Source: Eucalyptus grandis (Eukaryota; Streptophyta; Magnoliopsida; Myrtales; Myrtaceae). Taken from it: a stretch of 64,000 nucleotides of DNA. The translations under genes were made by a program, and so were the position numbers. Each line of letters opens with the position of its first letter. Within the stretch, counting starts at the first letter, position 1. The notes beneath the pieces are model-generated. The model saw nothing but the letters and a program-made list of their open reading frames with translations, was not told the DNA's origin and made no database searches. Location of the stretch: NCBI RefSeq assembly GCF_016545825.1, contig NC_052621.1, positions 23,462,940 through 23,526,939 of the forward strand. The letters run 5' to 3'. Positions 22,525-33,410 of this stretch are shown here, in pieces.

Positions 22525-23263
22525 TAGGAAGCACCGATACTTTTCAGGAGTCCTCATGTCGTGTCGTGTCAAACACTTCGACACGTGTCCGATACTCTCG
22601 GACACTTGATCAATACGTGTCGAAAAATCCGACACCTGATCAACTTTCCCGACACTCGAGTCGGAATTCTGATATACGAGTTTTCAACATGTATTTCCGA
22701 TATTGAGGTACATTTTAAAAAATTTCAATAAATGAGATGTCAAAATGTATATATGTGAAAAATAAAATAAAATAATAAAAATAATAAATTGAGAAAGAAG
22801 AAAAACCTAGTATTCTCTTTTCTTTTGACTCTCATTTCTTATAATACACAATTCATCCCTTAAGCTTTTTTTTTCCTGCTCTTCCGACATATCTAACATG
22901 CGAGATCAAAATGTAGATTGCTTGTTTTTCCGTAAGTTTTATGAATTATTGAGATAGAGTTGAATTTATCAAATTGAAATAATTAATTATATTAATAAAT
23001 TGTGGATAATTATTTTTAGTATAAAGTCATTCTAGACTTATTTATTTCTTTATGATTTTGAATCAAATTAATTTGATTGAAATAAACATAAAAATGATAA
23101 TTTATTATGTATATATAAAAATAGATATTAAATATCCAACGTGTCCCAATGTGTCGGAATTTTCTGTTCTTTTAGAAACAACATATCGACGTATCGTGTC
23201 GTGTCATGGCGCATGTCACATGTCGCGTGTCGCGTATTGCGTGTCGGTGTCGGTGTTACTTAG
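22525..23263. mobile_element. GACACG-type TIR element, copy 3 (shared by units 1 and 2)
   Basis: This element is about 740 bp with GACACG/CGTGTC clusters at both ends (GAAGCACCGATAC at left; inward from right AAGTAACACCGACACCGACA) and an AT-rich core. It is flanked by gtctaaagc (22516-22524) and gtttaaaac (23264-23272), an imperfect 9-bp duplication that overlaps the kelch stop codon. Unit 2 carries its left half (53104-53430), so the insertion is older than the duplication, unlike copies 1 and 2. No coding capacity is seen. Confidence 0.6.
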
Positions 23264-23584
23264 GTTTAAAACAAGGAATAAGGAGATCCTTCCCAAAAAT
23301 GGAAACGGGCGTTTTTATGTTCGGAGCGTGCGGTTTCGGTCACTGTCCGAATTGAGATATTTTCGCCTTTTTCCTTTTTTGGTGCTCGTCTTTTTCTTTT
23401 TCTTTTTTGAGAAATGTCTGGAGATGAGATTTTGCTTGTGTACGATTGTAGGTACGGTTTGTCTTTCAACCAAAGCCGGGAAACACACCCAGTTTGGTTA
23501 ATTGTTTCCTGAGTTTCTAATGATGATGCCTGAAGGTGTTGTGCACAAGCTTGAGCAATGTAATTATATGTGCTAAGCACCTTT

Positions 23585-23690
23585 TCTTTCTTAATAAGAG
23601 TCTATTTGGCGACTTGGACAAAGGATCCTATGTAGATGGAGTTATACACAGATTTAGTTCAGATGGGAACATGAACGATCCACCCTGATT
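23585..23690 (+). other. Exon-like conserved frame, unit 1 (broken)
   Basis: The translation includes SLFGDLDKGSYVDGVI, matching a longer open stretch in unit 2 (53525-53653), and is followed by a donor-like GAG|GTAAGTTCC. In unit 1 it stops earlier (..NMNDPP*). I do not recognise the protein. It may be a remnant exon of a gene split by the original duplication. Confidence 0.3.
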
Positions 23691-24297
23691 CTTTTTGTTT
23701 ACTCAACAGTACTCGCCACGATGATTGAGGTAAGTTCCTTTTTTTGTTAATTTTTTTTTTGTCGAGATCAAGGCAAATTCTAGTTGGTGATTATTTTCAC
23801 CTTCGTTGAATGATGTCTGTTTTAATCCAATCCGATTCTATGTTAGTCAGGATTCAAAAGGTTAGGTGTATATTTATTATCCAAAGTCACCCATCATACA
23901 AAGAAATAGAAATTATTCAAGTCTTTAAGTCGGGTTTTTTGCTCTAAATGCCATGATCCACACCCGTTGAAGAAGTTTTCGAGCCCTTACGGCTTAGGTG
24001 GGCTCTAGGGTTACAAGACCCATGATCAGGTCATATGATTCCATTAATTTAAGGTGTGCAATACAATATTAAATGCAATGATCGGGTCATATGATTCCAT
24101 TAATTTAAGGCGTTCAATACAATATTAAATTCAAAATAAACTATCAGAAGCAAAAGATAAGCCAAAAAGTAAGAGTACAACTCGCTCCAATATTATACCT
24201 ATACCGGTATCCAAATTTAAGACAGTATTTGGGACGGGTTATGTCCCAAACCTATCCCATCAGCCGTTTATTATTTCCCAAATTGGCTATCTATTTT
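23691..24297. other. Spacer at the end of unit 1
   Basis: Non-coding sequence shared with 53654-54220. It contains two tandem copies of about 68 bp (beginning 'gatc(a/g)ggtcatatgattccattaatttaagg', about 24023-24125) that are also present in unit 2. No gene was recognised. Confidence 0.5.
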
Positions 24298-24527
24298 TGT
24301 TGGATATATTATTAATATAGTCCAAAATAATATGTTCACATACAAGCCCAATAGATGAAAGCATGGTTATTTGGGTCCATATGGGCCGGAGCCCAATAAC
24401 ATGCATATAAAAACTCTAGGGTTTCCCTACGCTGGAGATAACACTATTGAGCGTTCCAAACTTAACATCTCTTGGTGTAATACTTCAAGCAACCGCTTCT
24501 TCTCTCTCAAACCTATAACCTCCAACA
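24298..24527 (+). repeat. 5' LTR of copia element 1
   Basis: A short LTR of about 230 bp with a TATAAAA box at 24406-24412. It differs from the right LTR at roughly a dozen places, which suggests an older insertion than copia element 2. Confidence 0.85.
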
Positions 24528-24794
24528 ATCTTGAAGTATTATGTTCGTGTGTTGGATTTGAGCGAGTAAGGTGTCTTCTTGAAGATTTCGTCAGACGAAC
24601 TCACGGGTGTAATTTACTTTCGATTTCAACGGTGATATTGGTCGGGATCTAAGTTTGAAGATTCGGGTGACCGAAATCTTTGATTCAAGAATCCAAAAAA
24701 TTATAGCCAATTTTAGAGGGTGAAACCACTTGAGCTTTGTTCTACTCGTCGATACAAACTTTTTGAGTGGTCACTCGCATCAATCGGAGGTCAG

Positions 24795-25170
24795 ATGGAG
24801 AAGTTACGGCACCCGGAAGTTTCCATATGAATTTCTAGCGAATTTCGGGGACGAAATTTCCAGCGAGTTTCAGTGACAAGGACAGTCCATCTTAAGGTTT
24901 TTGGGCACTCAGGATCTGTTTTTAAGGTTGTTTCAGCGACAAGGGCAGTCCATCTTAAGTTACGGCACCCGGAAGTTTCCATCTGAATTTCTAGCGAATT
25001 TCGGGGACGAAATTTCAGCGAATTTCAGCAGCAGAAATTTCCAGCAACTTTCAGTGACAAGGGCAGTCCATCTTAAGGTTTTTGGGCACTCCATATCTGT
25101 TTTTAAGGTTGTTTCGGCGACAAGGGCAGTCCATCTTAAGGTTTTTGGGCACTCTAGATCTGTTTTTGGG
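24795..25170 (+). repeat. Repeated leader of copia element 1
   Basis: The region between LTR and gag contains nested direct repeats. The block 'gacaagg(g/a)cagtccatcttaag' occurs four times, and a longer block starting 'agttacggcacccggaagtttcc' occurs twice (about 24802 and 24957). No protein is predicted here. Such leader expansion can arise by template switching during reverse transcription. Confidence 0.75.
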
Positions 25171-25279
25171 TTTGTTTTGACAAATTCCATCTCTACAGAG
25201 CGGTTTGATCAAGGTTAAGGGAGTTATTCGACTTTGTTGCTCTGAGGACTTCAAGGTGCACTCTTTCTAACACTTTGCT

Positions 25280-26090
25280 TTGATTAAAATGGCAAATCGT
25301 AGTTCCTATAATATTATAAAGTTGCAATCTTTTGATGTTACTGAATTTCATGGCTATAAATTACATGTTCAATTTAGCATGAAAGAACGTGACATATTCT
25401 ATACTGTATTTAGTGATTTTGCATCTACCACTGAAGATGTGAATGAATATCAATGGAACAAATATGAGGATTTTTATAGAGATTACTTGTTGAACTCTCT
25501 AAATCTTAATATGGCTATGACTTATAGTGAGTATAAGACGGCGAATGAGATATGGGATCACTTGAACACTCAGTTCCAAAAACAAGAGGGGTTATCTAAA
25601 ACTCTCATAGCGGAGAAATTCTTTGACTTTAAATTCACTATGAATTCAAGCATCACCTCTCAGTTAGTTGAATTTGAGAACATGAGAAACAAGCTGAAAG
25701 ATGATAATTCTGATATGTCCGATAATCTCTTTGTCGGTCTTGTGTTGAGCAAACTACCAACTGAATGGAGTTCTTTCAAGACTAAAATGCACATATTGAA
25801 GATACATATAGGACTGAATGAATTAAAGAGGTATATTTACATTGATGATCAAAATATTACTAGGAAGAGTTTGGAACAAGTGGGACAACAAAAGTCAGTT
25901 GCCAACTTAGTTTCACACTCCAATAAACCTCAGAAAAAGTCCAAGTCACCAAAAGGTGAATCCTCTTCACAGTTAGAGGCCAAAAAGACTATCTTCAAAA
26001 AGAAGAAGAAGGGCAAGTGCCATAACTGTGGAAAGTGGGGTCACTGAGCAGCAGAGTATAAGTTGTTGAGAAAGCCAAATAATGACACAC
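25280..26090 (+). pseudogene. Copia element 1 gag
   Basis: An open stretch of 255 codons with the copia gag domain (NEIWDHLNTQFQKQEG; MNSSITSQLVEFENMRNKLK; LSKLPTEWSSFKTKM). A basic tail leads to the zinc knuckle CHNCGKWGH, which is interrupted by a TGA right after the His. The protein would form the particle core. MANRSSYN at 25289 is a plausible alternative start. Confidence 0.85.
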
Positions 26091-26797
26091 CACATAATGA
26101 TGCCAATATGCTAATAAGAGGATCTGAGCCTCAAGCCTTCATTGGAATGATGAAAAATGGAAAGGTCAGCGTCTCTTTTGAGTGGTGGTTGGATAGAGAC
26201 GCTACTTGTCATGCTATAAATGACAAGAACTTACTCACTGAGGTCATAGAAGTGAAAGACACTGTGAAAAATTGCAATGGTGGTGAGGCAAATGTGACTC
26301 ATGCTAAAACTGCAAATTTGGTGCTTTCTTCAAGTAAATTACTAACTCTAAAACATGTTAGAGTAGTAACTTTACTTTTGAAGAATTTGATATCTATGAG
26401 TTTACTTGATAAAGCCGGTATGTCTTTTTCAACTATGAATGGTAGAGTAACTTTATCTGTTAACTTATATTATTTTGATTGTGCATTCATGGTTAACGGT
26501 ATGTATATGTTGAGTTTAAATGCTGATAGCATAAACCATGTAAATTCTACTTTGATTGATCCAAAGTTGCTTCATAATAGACTTGGACATGTGAATTACA
26601 GGAAAATGCAACATCTAGCTAAAACTCACAACATTCCATTAAATACTTCTATTCAATTTTATAAATGTGAAGTGTGTGCACAGGCTAAAATCACTAGAAA
26701 ACCCTTTAAGTTGGTTTCTAAAAGCACACAACTTCTTGAGCTAATACATTCTGACATTTGTGATTTTAGAAATTACATCACTAAAGGTGGTCGGAAG
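26063..26797 (+). pseudogene. Copia element 1 protease and integrase N-terminus
   Basis: The protease active site region reads WWLDRDATCHAIN, where copia elements usually have D-S/T-G-A, so the catalytic motif is lost. The pre-integrase His-Cys finger follows (LLHNRLGHVNYRKMQHLA.. then CEVCAQAKITRKPF) and the first acidic residue is in ELIHSDICDF. The frame is cut at 26797 by the nested solo LTR. Confidence 0.85.
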
Positions 26798-29700
26798 TGT
26801 GACATTCCAGATTTTCAACCTTGTTTTCTACTGAGTAAATCGGGCATTTCATTGACGCGCCTATAGGGCTGTTCTCAAAACTGATTACTCTCGAGATAAC
26901 TAGACTATCTGGGGAAACCACTAAGGATTTTAAGGCAAATAGACTTGAGAATTCGACTAGGAATCGATTTCTCGACCGTGCTCATCTTTAGAGGCCAATA
27001 CGGCACAATATAAAATCGATTCGAAATCAGAGATAGGCTGGTTCAACTGAGATGTGTGGCTAATCGGGTGACACTACTAAATTGGAAAATTCTCGTCGAC
27101 CGGCACTAGACTGATTTTCCTATTGTTTTGGGACCCTATGTCCGTATTTGTGTCCTCGAGATTTTCACGACAACCGAGAGTTGCCAATGAGTCGAGTGGA
27201 TTCATTGTGGCTCGAAAAAAATCGACCACGGGCCATTTGTGCTAAAAATGCCTGAAAGTTACCCGGTAATCTAGGTCATGCTAAATTAGCTGTGAATTCA
27301 AGTCTGATTTTAGAAATTGAAGTTTCTGTGATGTCACAATAAATTCTAGGAGTATCGACTCAGTCTCAGAAGATTTTTCTGACAACCGAGACTTTTTGGG
27401 AAAAAGTCGTCGGCTCATTTTTGTGCAGAAAATGCCAAAGACGGTTTTCGATTGTGAAATTGAGAAGCATGAGGGATTCTTGGACGAGCAAAATTATCAA
27501 TTTGATAAATGAGACATCAATTGATTTTATGAGAGCTGATTTAGAGAGAATCAAGAAGGAATTATTGCCAATTGAAGCTTTATTCTTCAAAATTCGTAAT
27601 CCCCCACACCCTAGCCAAATTTGGACCATTGGGAAGGTTGTGTGGAGTGTTGGTGTGGCCAAGTGAAGGCCAAGGGAGGATACTTGGTTGAGGTTGAATC
27701 TTGGAGAGCAAGTTGTGGAAATATCAAGCAAGTGGAGCCCTCCATCCCTCACTTCTCCCCATCCTCTCTCTCTCTCTCTCTCTCTCTCATCTCTATCCTC
27801 TCCATTTCTCTCTCATTTCCACCATCCAAGACCCTCTCCTCTTCATTTTCGAATCCCTCAAGCCAGCAAGAAGACCGGCAAAAGGAGCTGCAGCCGTCGC
27901 ATGCCTCCACCCGCACCACCACCGGTTTCTGCTTCAGCTGACCTCTCGCCAAAGATTTGAGTAAAAAGTTGACTTCCCGGATGAACCAGAGAACGAGCCA
28001 CATATCACCGTGACGAGGACATCCAGAACGTTCCAACGAGTCTAACCTCATCCCCAATGGAGCCGCCGGACATCCCGTACGGCCGTCTCAAGCTGCCGGA
28101 CGCCGGTCCGTTGGTCCCCTGCCCGCCTGCACTGTTTCGCGATTTTCTTCGTTTTTCTTCCATTCCGACCATTTCTTTGGCCGTTTCATCCACCTACAAG
28201 ACCCCTTGACCCTCGGGAGCCATTGGTTGCCGGCCAATCCCTCGTCGGAGCTCCGATCGGCCCGTTTTCACCGTTGAAGTCGCTGGTTTCCTCTCTGCAG
28301 TCCGCAAGCCAAGCCCGCAGTTCAGCCCATTGGGATTCGGCCCAACTTCAGCCCAAGAATTGAGCCAAAGACAGCCCAGTATTGAGGCTCGCGAAGGAGC
28401 CAAAGCCCATCTTCAAAGTTCAGCCCACAGGTTCAGCAAGTCCATTTCCGAGCCCAAGCCCGCGAAGCAAGTCGGCCCAAGTTTGGCCCAAGCCCAGCTT
28501 TTTATGTGGGCCTGCAAGGCTTGTAAGTCTGGCCCGAGTGTCCGCTAACGCCGCCAAAAGTTTGGATTTCGACCGATGTCGCGTCGCCGTTGCGGTGATG
28601 CAGTCTTCGCTTTGCTCAAGTGAGTAATCTCACTAATCATTGCTTAGTAGACTAATGATGCTTAAGGGTTAATTAGATTTAATTAAGTGCAATTAGGTGG
28701 TTAGATTAGAGTAGATCAGTGATTATTAGATAATTGTGATGCATGTTAGACAATTGAATTATGCAATTAGCAAGTAGAGACGTACTATTATTTAATGAAT
28801 GCTTCTCGGGATTTTTCCCGACCCTTATCGGGCTTCAATTAGGCATTACGGACCTAAATTGAATTTTTAGTAGTTATTTATTAATTTCGAAATTATTTAT
28901 TTATTTATTTATTTTTCGAAAATTAGGCTGGGATAGCCGACGACCGAAATTTCGTGTTGATTGCAATGGTGTGTTTAGTTTCTGCAATTGAATGATGTAT
29001 TGTTGAATTGAGTGATGATTGTGATATATAGGTATTTTAATTAGAAAATACTGGGTGTCCGGTGTTGACACCGAGAGTGGGCTTTAAGTACCATTTCATC
29101 TTTGGTGAGCATTGATCAGCTTAGGTGAGTAATATAGATCTATAATAGCTTCAGGGAGCCTTAATACCATTATAGATCTATAGTAGCTTCGGTGAGCAAT
29201 GGCAAGCAATAATATCATTTAGCGACTTCGAGCAGCTTCAGTGATCATTTTAGATATCAGCTTTAGAGAGCACATGTCATTTAGCAGCTTTGGTGAGCAA
29301 ATGTTATTAGCAGCTTCAATGAGCAAATTTAGACATCGGCTTTGGGGAGCAATGATATATAAGGATATCATTGGCGAAAACGACGCCTTAAAGAACGCAC
29401 ATAGACTGTCTGCGACTTACGTCACCTTGGCGAAAACGACGCCCAAGAGCATTAATGGAGCTCTGTGACTAAGTATACAATAGGAAGTTTTATATTGAGA
29501 AGTAAAATGACCTAGAAATGGTCCAACTGATATGTAATCAACTATGTCGATTGATCAATGATTTGATCCGTTTGTCGTGAATTGATTGATTGAATTGAAA
29601 TGACCCATGAATGGTCCGATTGACATGAAATCGACTAGGTCGATTGATCGAGATATCGATCTGTGATGTGATTTCTTGGGTGCCTATTGAACTGTGTTAA

Positions 29701-30286
29701 TATGCAGGTGGAATCTGAGGCCAAGGTAAGTCTTCTGACTCGTGTGTGCATAGGCAGCCGGTTAGCATATTTGTTTCCTAATTGAGTCTTAGTGGGGTAG
29801 AACTTGCTAAGATGTAGTCTCATCCCGGTTGTGAAACAACATTTCAAGCCCGTAGATGAGCCTGTGAAGAAGGAACCAGAAGAGGACGATGAGCTGGTAA
29901 AAGATAAAGAGCTTGAAGGATGTGAGCTTAGTGAGGAAGAGTCAAAAGAGGATCAGGATGATCCTGAGTACGACCCAAATGAGGATTGAAATCTCATCCT
30001 CTTTTGTGAATCCTGTATAAATGTGAATAGTGTGAGACTAGAAAGTTATGAATAGTTTTGTGAAGTACCTTGAGTTATGCTCTATATAAAAGTATGGTTG
30101 TGAATTTCAATATGGAAATTATGACTTTGCTTTTCTATCCCATCGTTTTATTGTCTTGGGATTTATAATTGCTTCTGCATGTGCTATTAAAAATGAAAGG
30201 GTCGGCGATACGTAGTCCTGGGATATCGCATTGTAAAATCGATCAAGTAGAAGGATGTGTGCATGCCCGAGGATTGGGGCGTGACA
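26798..30286 (+). mobile_element. Nested 3.49-kb solo LTR (same family as 5473-12376)
   Basis: The insert runs from TGTGACATTCC to GGGCGTGACA and is flanked by ggaag on both sides (26793-26797 and 30287-30291). It splits the integrase of copia element 1, so it is younger than that element. It has no retroelement coding region. Notable parts are a CT microsatellite (about 27766-27789), a GC-rich middle (27900-28620), an ATTT repeat (about 28895-28914) and about eight degenerate copies of a word like 'agcagcttcggtgagcaa' (29100-29350). Open frames such as 27621-27941 are not recognised. Confidence 0.75.
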
Positions 30287-31131
30287 GGAAGTATCTAATA
30301 ACATTCATAAACGATTTTTCTAGATATTGTCATGTCTATTTGTTGAAATCGAAAGATGAGGCTTTTGAAAAATTTAAGATTTTCAAGTCTAGAGTAGAAA
30401 ATCAACTCAACTTGAAAATTAAGAGGTTTATAAGTGATAGAGGAGAAGAATATACTATGTCAAGGTTCAAGGAATTTTGTGCTTCAAAAGGTATAATACT
30501 TGAAACCACTACTCCTTATTCACCCCAATCAAATGGTGTTGCCGAGCGTAAGAATAGAAAGTTAATTGAAATGTTAAACTCTACATTACTTACAGCTAAC
30601 ATGCCTTCCTCCTACTGAGGAGAAGCAGTTCTAACTGCTAATCACATCTTGAACAGGTTGTCGCACTCTAAGTTGTCCATGACATCTTATGAGATATGGC
30701 AAAAACACTCTTGTAGATATGATACTCTTAAGACTTGGGGCTGTATTGCTTATGTAAGTATACCAGATCCTAAGAAACCTAAGGTGGGATCTAGAACCAT
30801 TACTTGTGTATATCTAGGTAGTGCAGAAGATAGTGCTGCAAATAGGTTTTTAGATTTATCTACTAATACAGTGATAGAATCTAGAGATGTAGTGTTCTTC
30901 GAAAACAAGTTTCTCAGAGATCAAGGCTTGAATGTTTCTAGATCTACATATATGATTTTAGAATCTCCTGTAGAATCTGAAGCAGGCCCTTTTGACACTA
31001 ATCCCACACAGTTGGCTATTGAACCAATCACAGTTAGAGTATCTACAAGAGAGAGAATTCCCAAAAGTTTTGGTGAGGACTTTGTTGCTTACCACCTTGA
31101 GGATGATCCATTCCCTATCAAGAAGCAATGA
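30287..31131 (+). pseudogene. Copia element 1 integrase core
   Basis: Continuation of the integrase after the nested insertion: LITFINDFSRYCHVYLLKSK, the second acidic residue in ISDRGEEYT and the glutamate in PYSPQSNGVAERKNRKLIEM. A TGA at 30616 (expected Trp in 'SSYWGEAV') breaks the frame. The rest (KTWGCIAYVSIPDPKKPKVG; TITCVYLGSAEDSAANRFLD) is the C-terminal region leading to RT. Confidence 0.85.
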
Positions 31132-31650
31132 GATCTAGGGAATCTCTACTGTGGGCAGAAGCCATAGATGATGAAATGAGCTCTCTGCTGCAGAATCACA
31201 CTTGGCAGCTAGTAAATTTGCCAAAAGGGGCTAAAGCTATAGGCTATAAATGGATGTTAAAAAAGAAACTGAATAGTGATGGATCAATAGCTAGATACAA
31301 AGCACGTTTAGTAGCTAAAGGCTATAAACAGTAGAGTGGAATAGACTATTATGATGTCTATTCACCTGTGTGTCATCTATCAACTATAAAAAAGAATTCT
31401 TGCTTTAGCATCTATTGAACACTTTGTAGTGCATTAAATGGATGTAAAAACAGCTTTCTTAAATGGGGATTTAAATTAGGAAATTTACATAAAACAACCG
31501 GAAGGATATGTTATGAAAGGTCTTGAGGACAAAATTTGTAAATTGAATAAATCCCTATATGGTCTTAAACAAGCACCTAAGATGTGGCATCTTAAATTTG
31601 ATGAAGTGGTAAAGAGTTATGGCTTTCAGTCTAGTTATTCAGATAAATGA
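31128..31650 (+). pseudogene. Copia element 1 reverse transcriptase, truncated
   Basis: The N-terminal RT motifs are visible: NHTWQLVNLPKGAKAIGYKW, YKARLVAKGYKQ followed by a TAG, and YGLKQAPKMWHLKFDEV. The sequence then runs out of homology at about 31650, before the YVDD active site. The C-terminal RT and all of RNase H are deleted up to the tract before the 3' LTR. Confidence 0.85.
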
Positions 31651-31798
31651 TGATTTAGTTTAATACTTTACTGCTGAAATACTCTTTGACCGATCCAAGT
31701 TGATTATCTTGGACTGAATGCGGATGATTCATGTTTGTGTGAACATTACATTGACCACCTTTATTGGATTGTGTTGTATGGTGAACATAGGAGGAGAT

Positions 31799-32032
31799 TA
31801 TTGGATATATTATTAATATAGTCCAAAATAATATGTTCACATACAAGCCCTATAGGTGAAAGCATGGTTATTTTGGTCCATATGGGCCGGAGCCCAATAA
31901 CATGCATATAAAAACTCTATAGTTTCCCTACTGTTGGAGTAACACTGCTGAGCGAAATGCCCAAACTTGACGTCTCTTGGTGTAATACTTCAAACAACCG
32001 CTTCTTCTCTCTCAAACCTATAACCTCCAACA
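31799..32032 (+). repeat. 3' LTR of copia element 1
   Basis: Matches 24298-24527. It begins TATTGG instead of TGTTGG, so the first dinucleotide is mutated. It ends CTCCAACA and borders the start of unit 2. Confidence 0.85.
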
Positions 32033-33410
32033 GTTTTAACATAGTAGCTCAAACCAGGCCCACCTCACCTAAGTAGTCAAGTCCCATCTACTTCACCTCA
32101 TTAACAAAGATGGTGTTCTTATTGAACATACCAAGAAATAAGAAGAAGAACACCCAGTAGCCTTCTTTACCAAAAAAAAAAACACCCAATAGCCTCGTGC
32201 CATCTTTTCTCCTCATCTATCAATGAGTTGGAGGCTTACTTGACAATCAACTACTCTAAGTACATTAAAAATAAGCTTGACATTTTTCAGTTTTTTCCAC
32301 CGTCGCTCGGGACTTATTGACGTCACCTGTGTCTAGGATATTAACAGAGTCTATGGTTAATACTAGCCGATAGATTATGGAGAACATTTGATGCAGTTTG
32401 ATCACGCAATTTCTCAATTCAACGTTTTTCACTGAGTTTTTAGCCTTTCGTGGATAAAAACGGGCCCTAATCGGACGGCTGGCACGTTTTTTAGCCTTTC
32501 TTGGGTAAAAAACAGGCCCCCGATCGGCCCAGCCGGCACGTGGGTACTGGGTAGGCGCGGCAACTGGCCGCCCGATGGCTAGCGCTTTCACTTCTCGTCG
32601 GCACTATCTTGTCGCCGCCGGTCACTTTCTTCCGCACTCCTCCGCTCCAATAATGCCACAACCAAAACGTTGAAAGAACATGCGTAGCGAGCGTGGTTTC
32701 CGCGTGGTCACAAAGACAGAATGCCACAACGACGCTGGTCCCTAATGCGATTTCCCGCACGTCCCCGTCATTCGTTTCGTCTTCCAATCACGGTCACACC
32801 GAGCACGCGGGAACAGTTCGGATATACGGGCATCAATGATTCAAATCTCGAACGGCCTAAACGTGGGTCATCGAAGGTCGACGGCTTGGTGGGTCCATCA
32901 CGGTGCGTTGTTTACGAATATATGGATGATGCTTCATGAACATGCGCGTCGTTTACCGGAACGTTTCTGAATCTTTCGTTTTCGTCTTTGACCTTTACGA
33001 ACATGTGGATGATACTTCATGGAAAGTGAACTTGATCGTGAGTGTCTGCCCATGAATCATGCCTCGTTCAGATGATGTTTTGGTAGGGTGACTGTGCTGC
33101 AATAAACTGCTTTACTCATGTGACGTGGTATTAATAAGTATCCTGAGCACTCCCTTGACAAAACTCTGCGAAGAAAAACTTCACACCAAAATCAACTTCA
33201 ACTCGATTCAGAAACAACATGATGTCATTATTATTGAAAAGACGAGTGTTCTGAATTTCAACCGGATGGTGCTTCTTATTCCAACTATTAATTCTCACAC
33301 ATTTCCTTCAACCCAATTTATATCTCACAAGCAGGAAGTTGGAATCTAGAATCGGAACCTGCACATCGACAGTCGCAGCAAGAATATGGGACGATACTTC
33401 CCAGTTGCCT
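32033..33410. other. Spacer downstream of the AAE gene, unit 2
   Basis: Non-coding sequence shared with unit 3 (54221-56715, less insertions). A direct repeat of 'ttttttagcctttc(g/t)tggataaaaa(c)' occurs at about 32440 and 32488 in both units. Frames such as 32721-32939 do not look like real genes. No promoter or RNA gene was recognised. Confidence 0.5.

Larger units (their letters stand above)
24298..32032 (+). mobile_element. Ty1/copia element between units 1 and 2, internally deleted
   Basis: The LTRs are 24298-24527 and 31799-32032 (TGTTGGATAT..CTCCAACA; the right one starts TATTGG). The flanks are atttt and gtttt, and the unit 2/unit 3 junction has the empty site near 54217 (ctacatgttttaacatag). 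A purine-rich tract aggaggaga lies just before the right LTR. The order gag-protease/pre-integrase-integrase-RT is copia. The coding region has several stops, RT ends after about 170 codons and RNase H is missing. A 3.49-kb solo LTR sits in the integrase. No tRNA-Met primer site follows the left LTR. It is a dead element. Confidence 0.88.

Noticed and set aside
23860..24130. Target-site duplication from the paired 68-bp repeats
   Set aside because: Both copies occur in tandem in units 1 and 2 with nothing between them, so it is a plain tandem duplication.
19355..24297. tRNA or rRNA genes in SR introns and spacers
   Set aside because: No cloverleaf-compatible A and B boxes or rRNA-like sequence was seen by eye.
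27621..28548. Several frames in the nested solo LTR, including one opposite the CT repeat
   Set aside because: They are created by the CT microsatellite and low-complexity sequence; the two solo-LTR copies do not keep these frames in common.
32721..32939. Possible short gene in the unit 2 spacer
   Set aside because: The unit 3 copy (55898-56146) has a different reading after a small indel, so the frame is not conserved.
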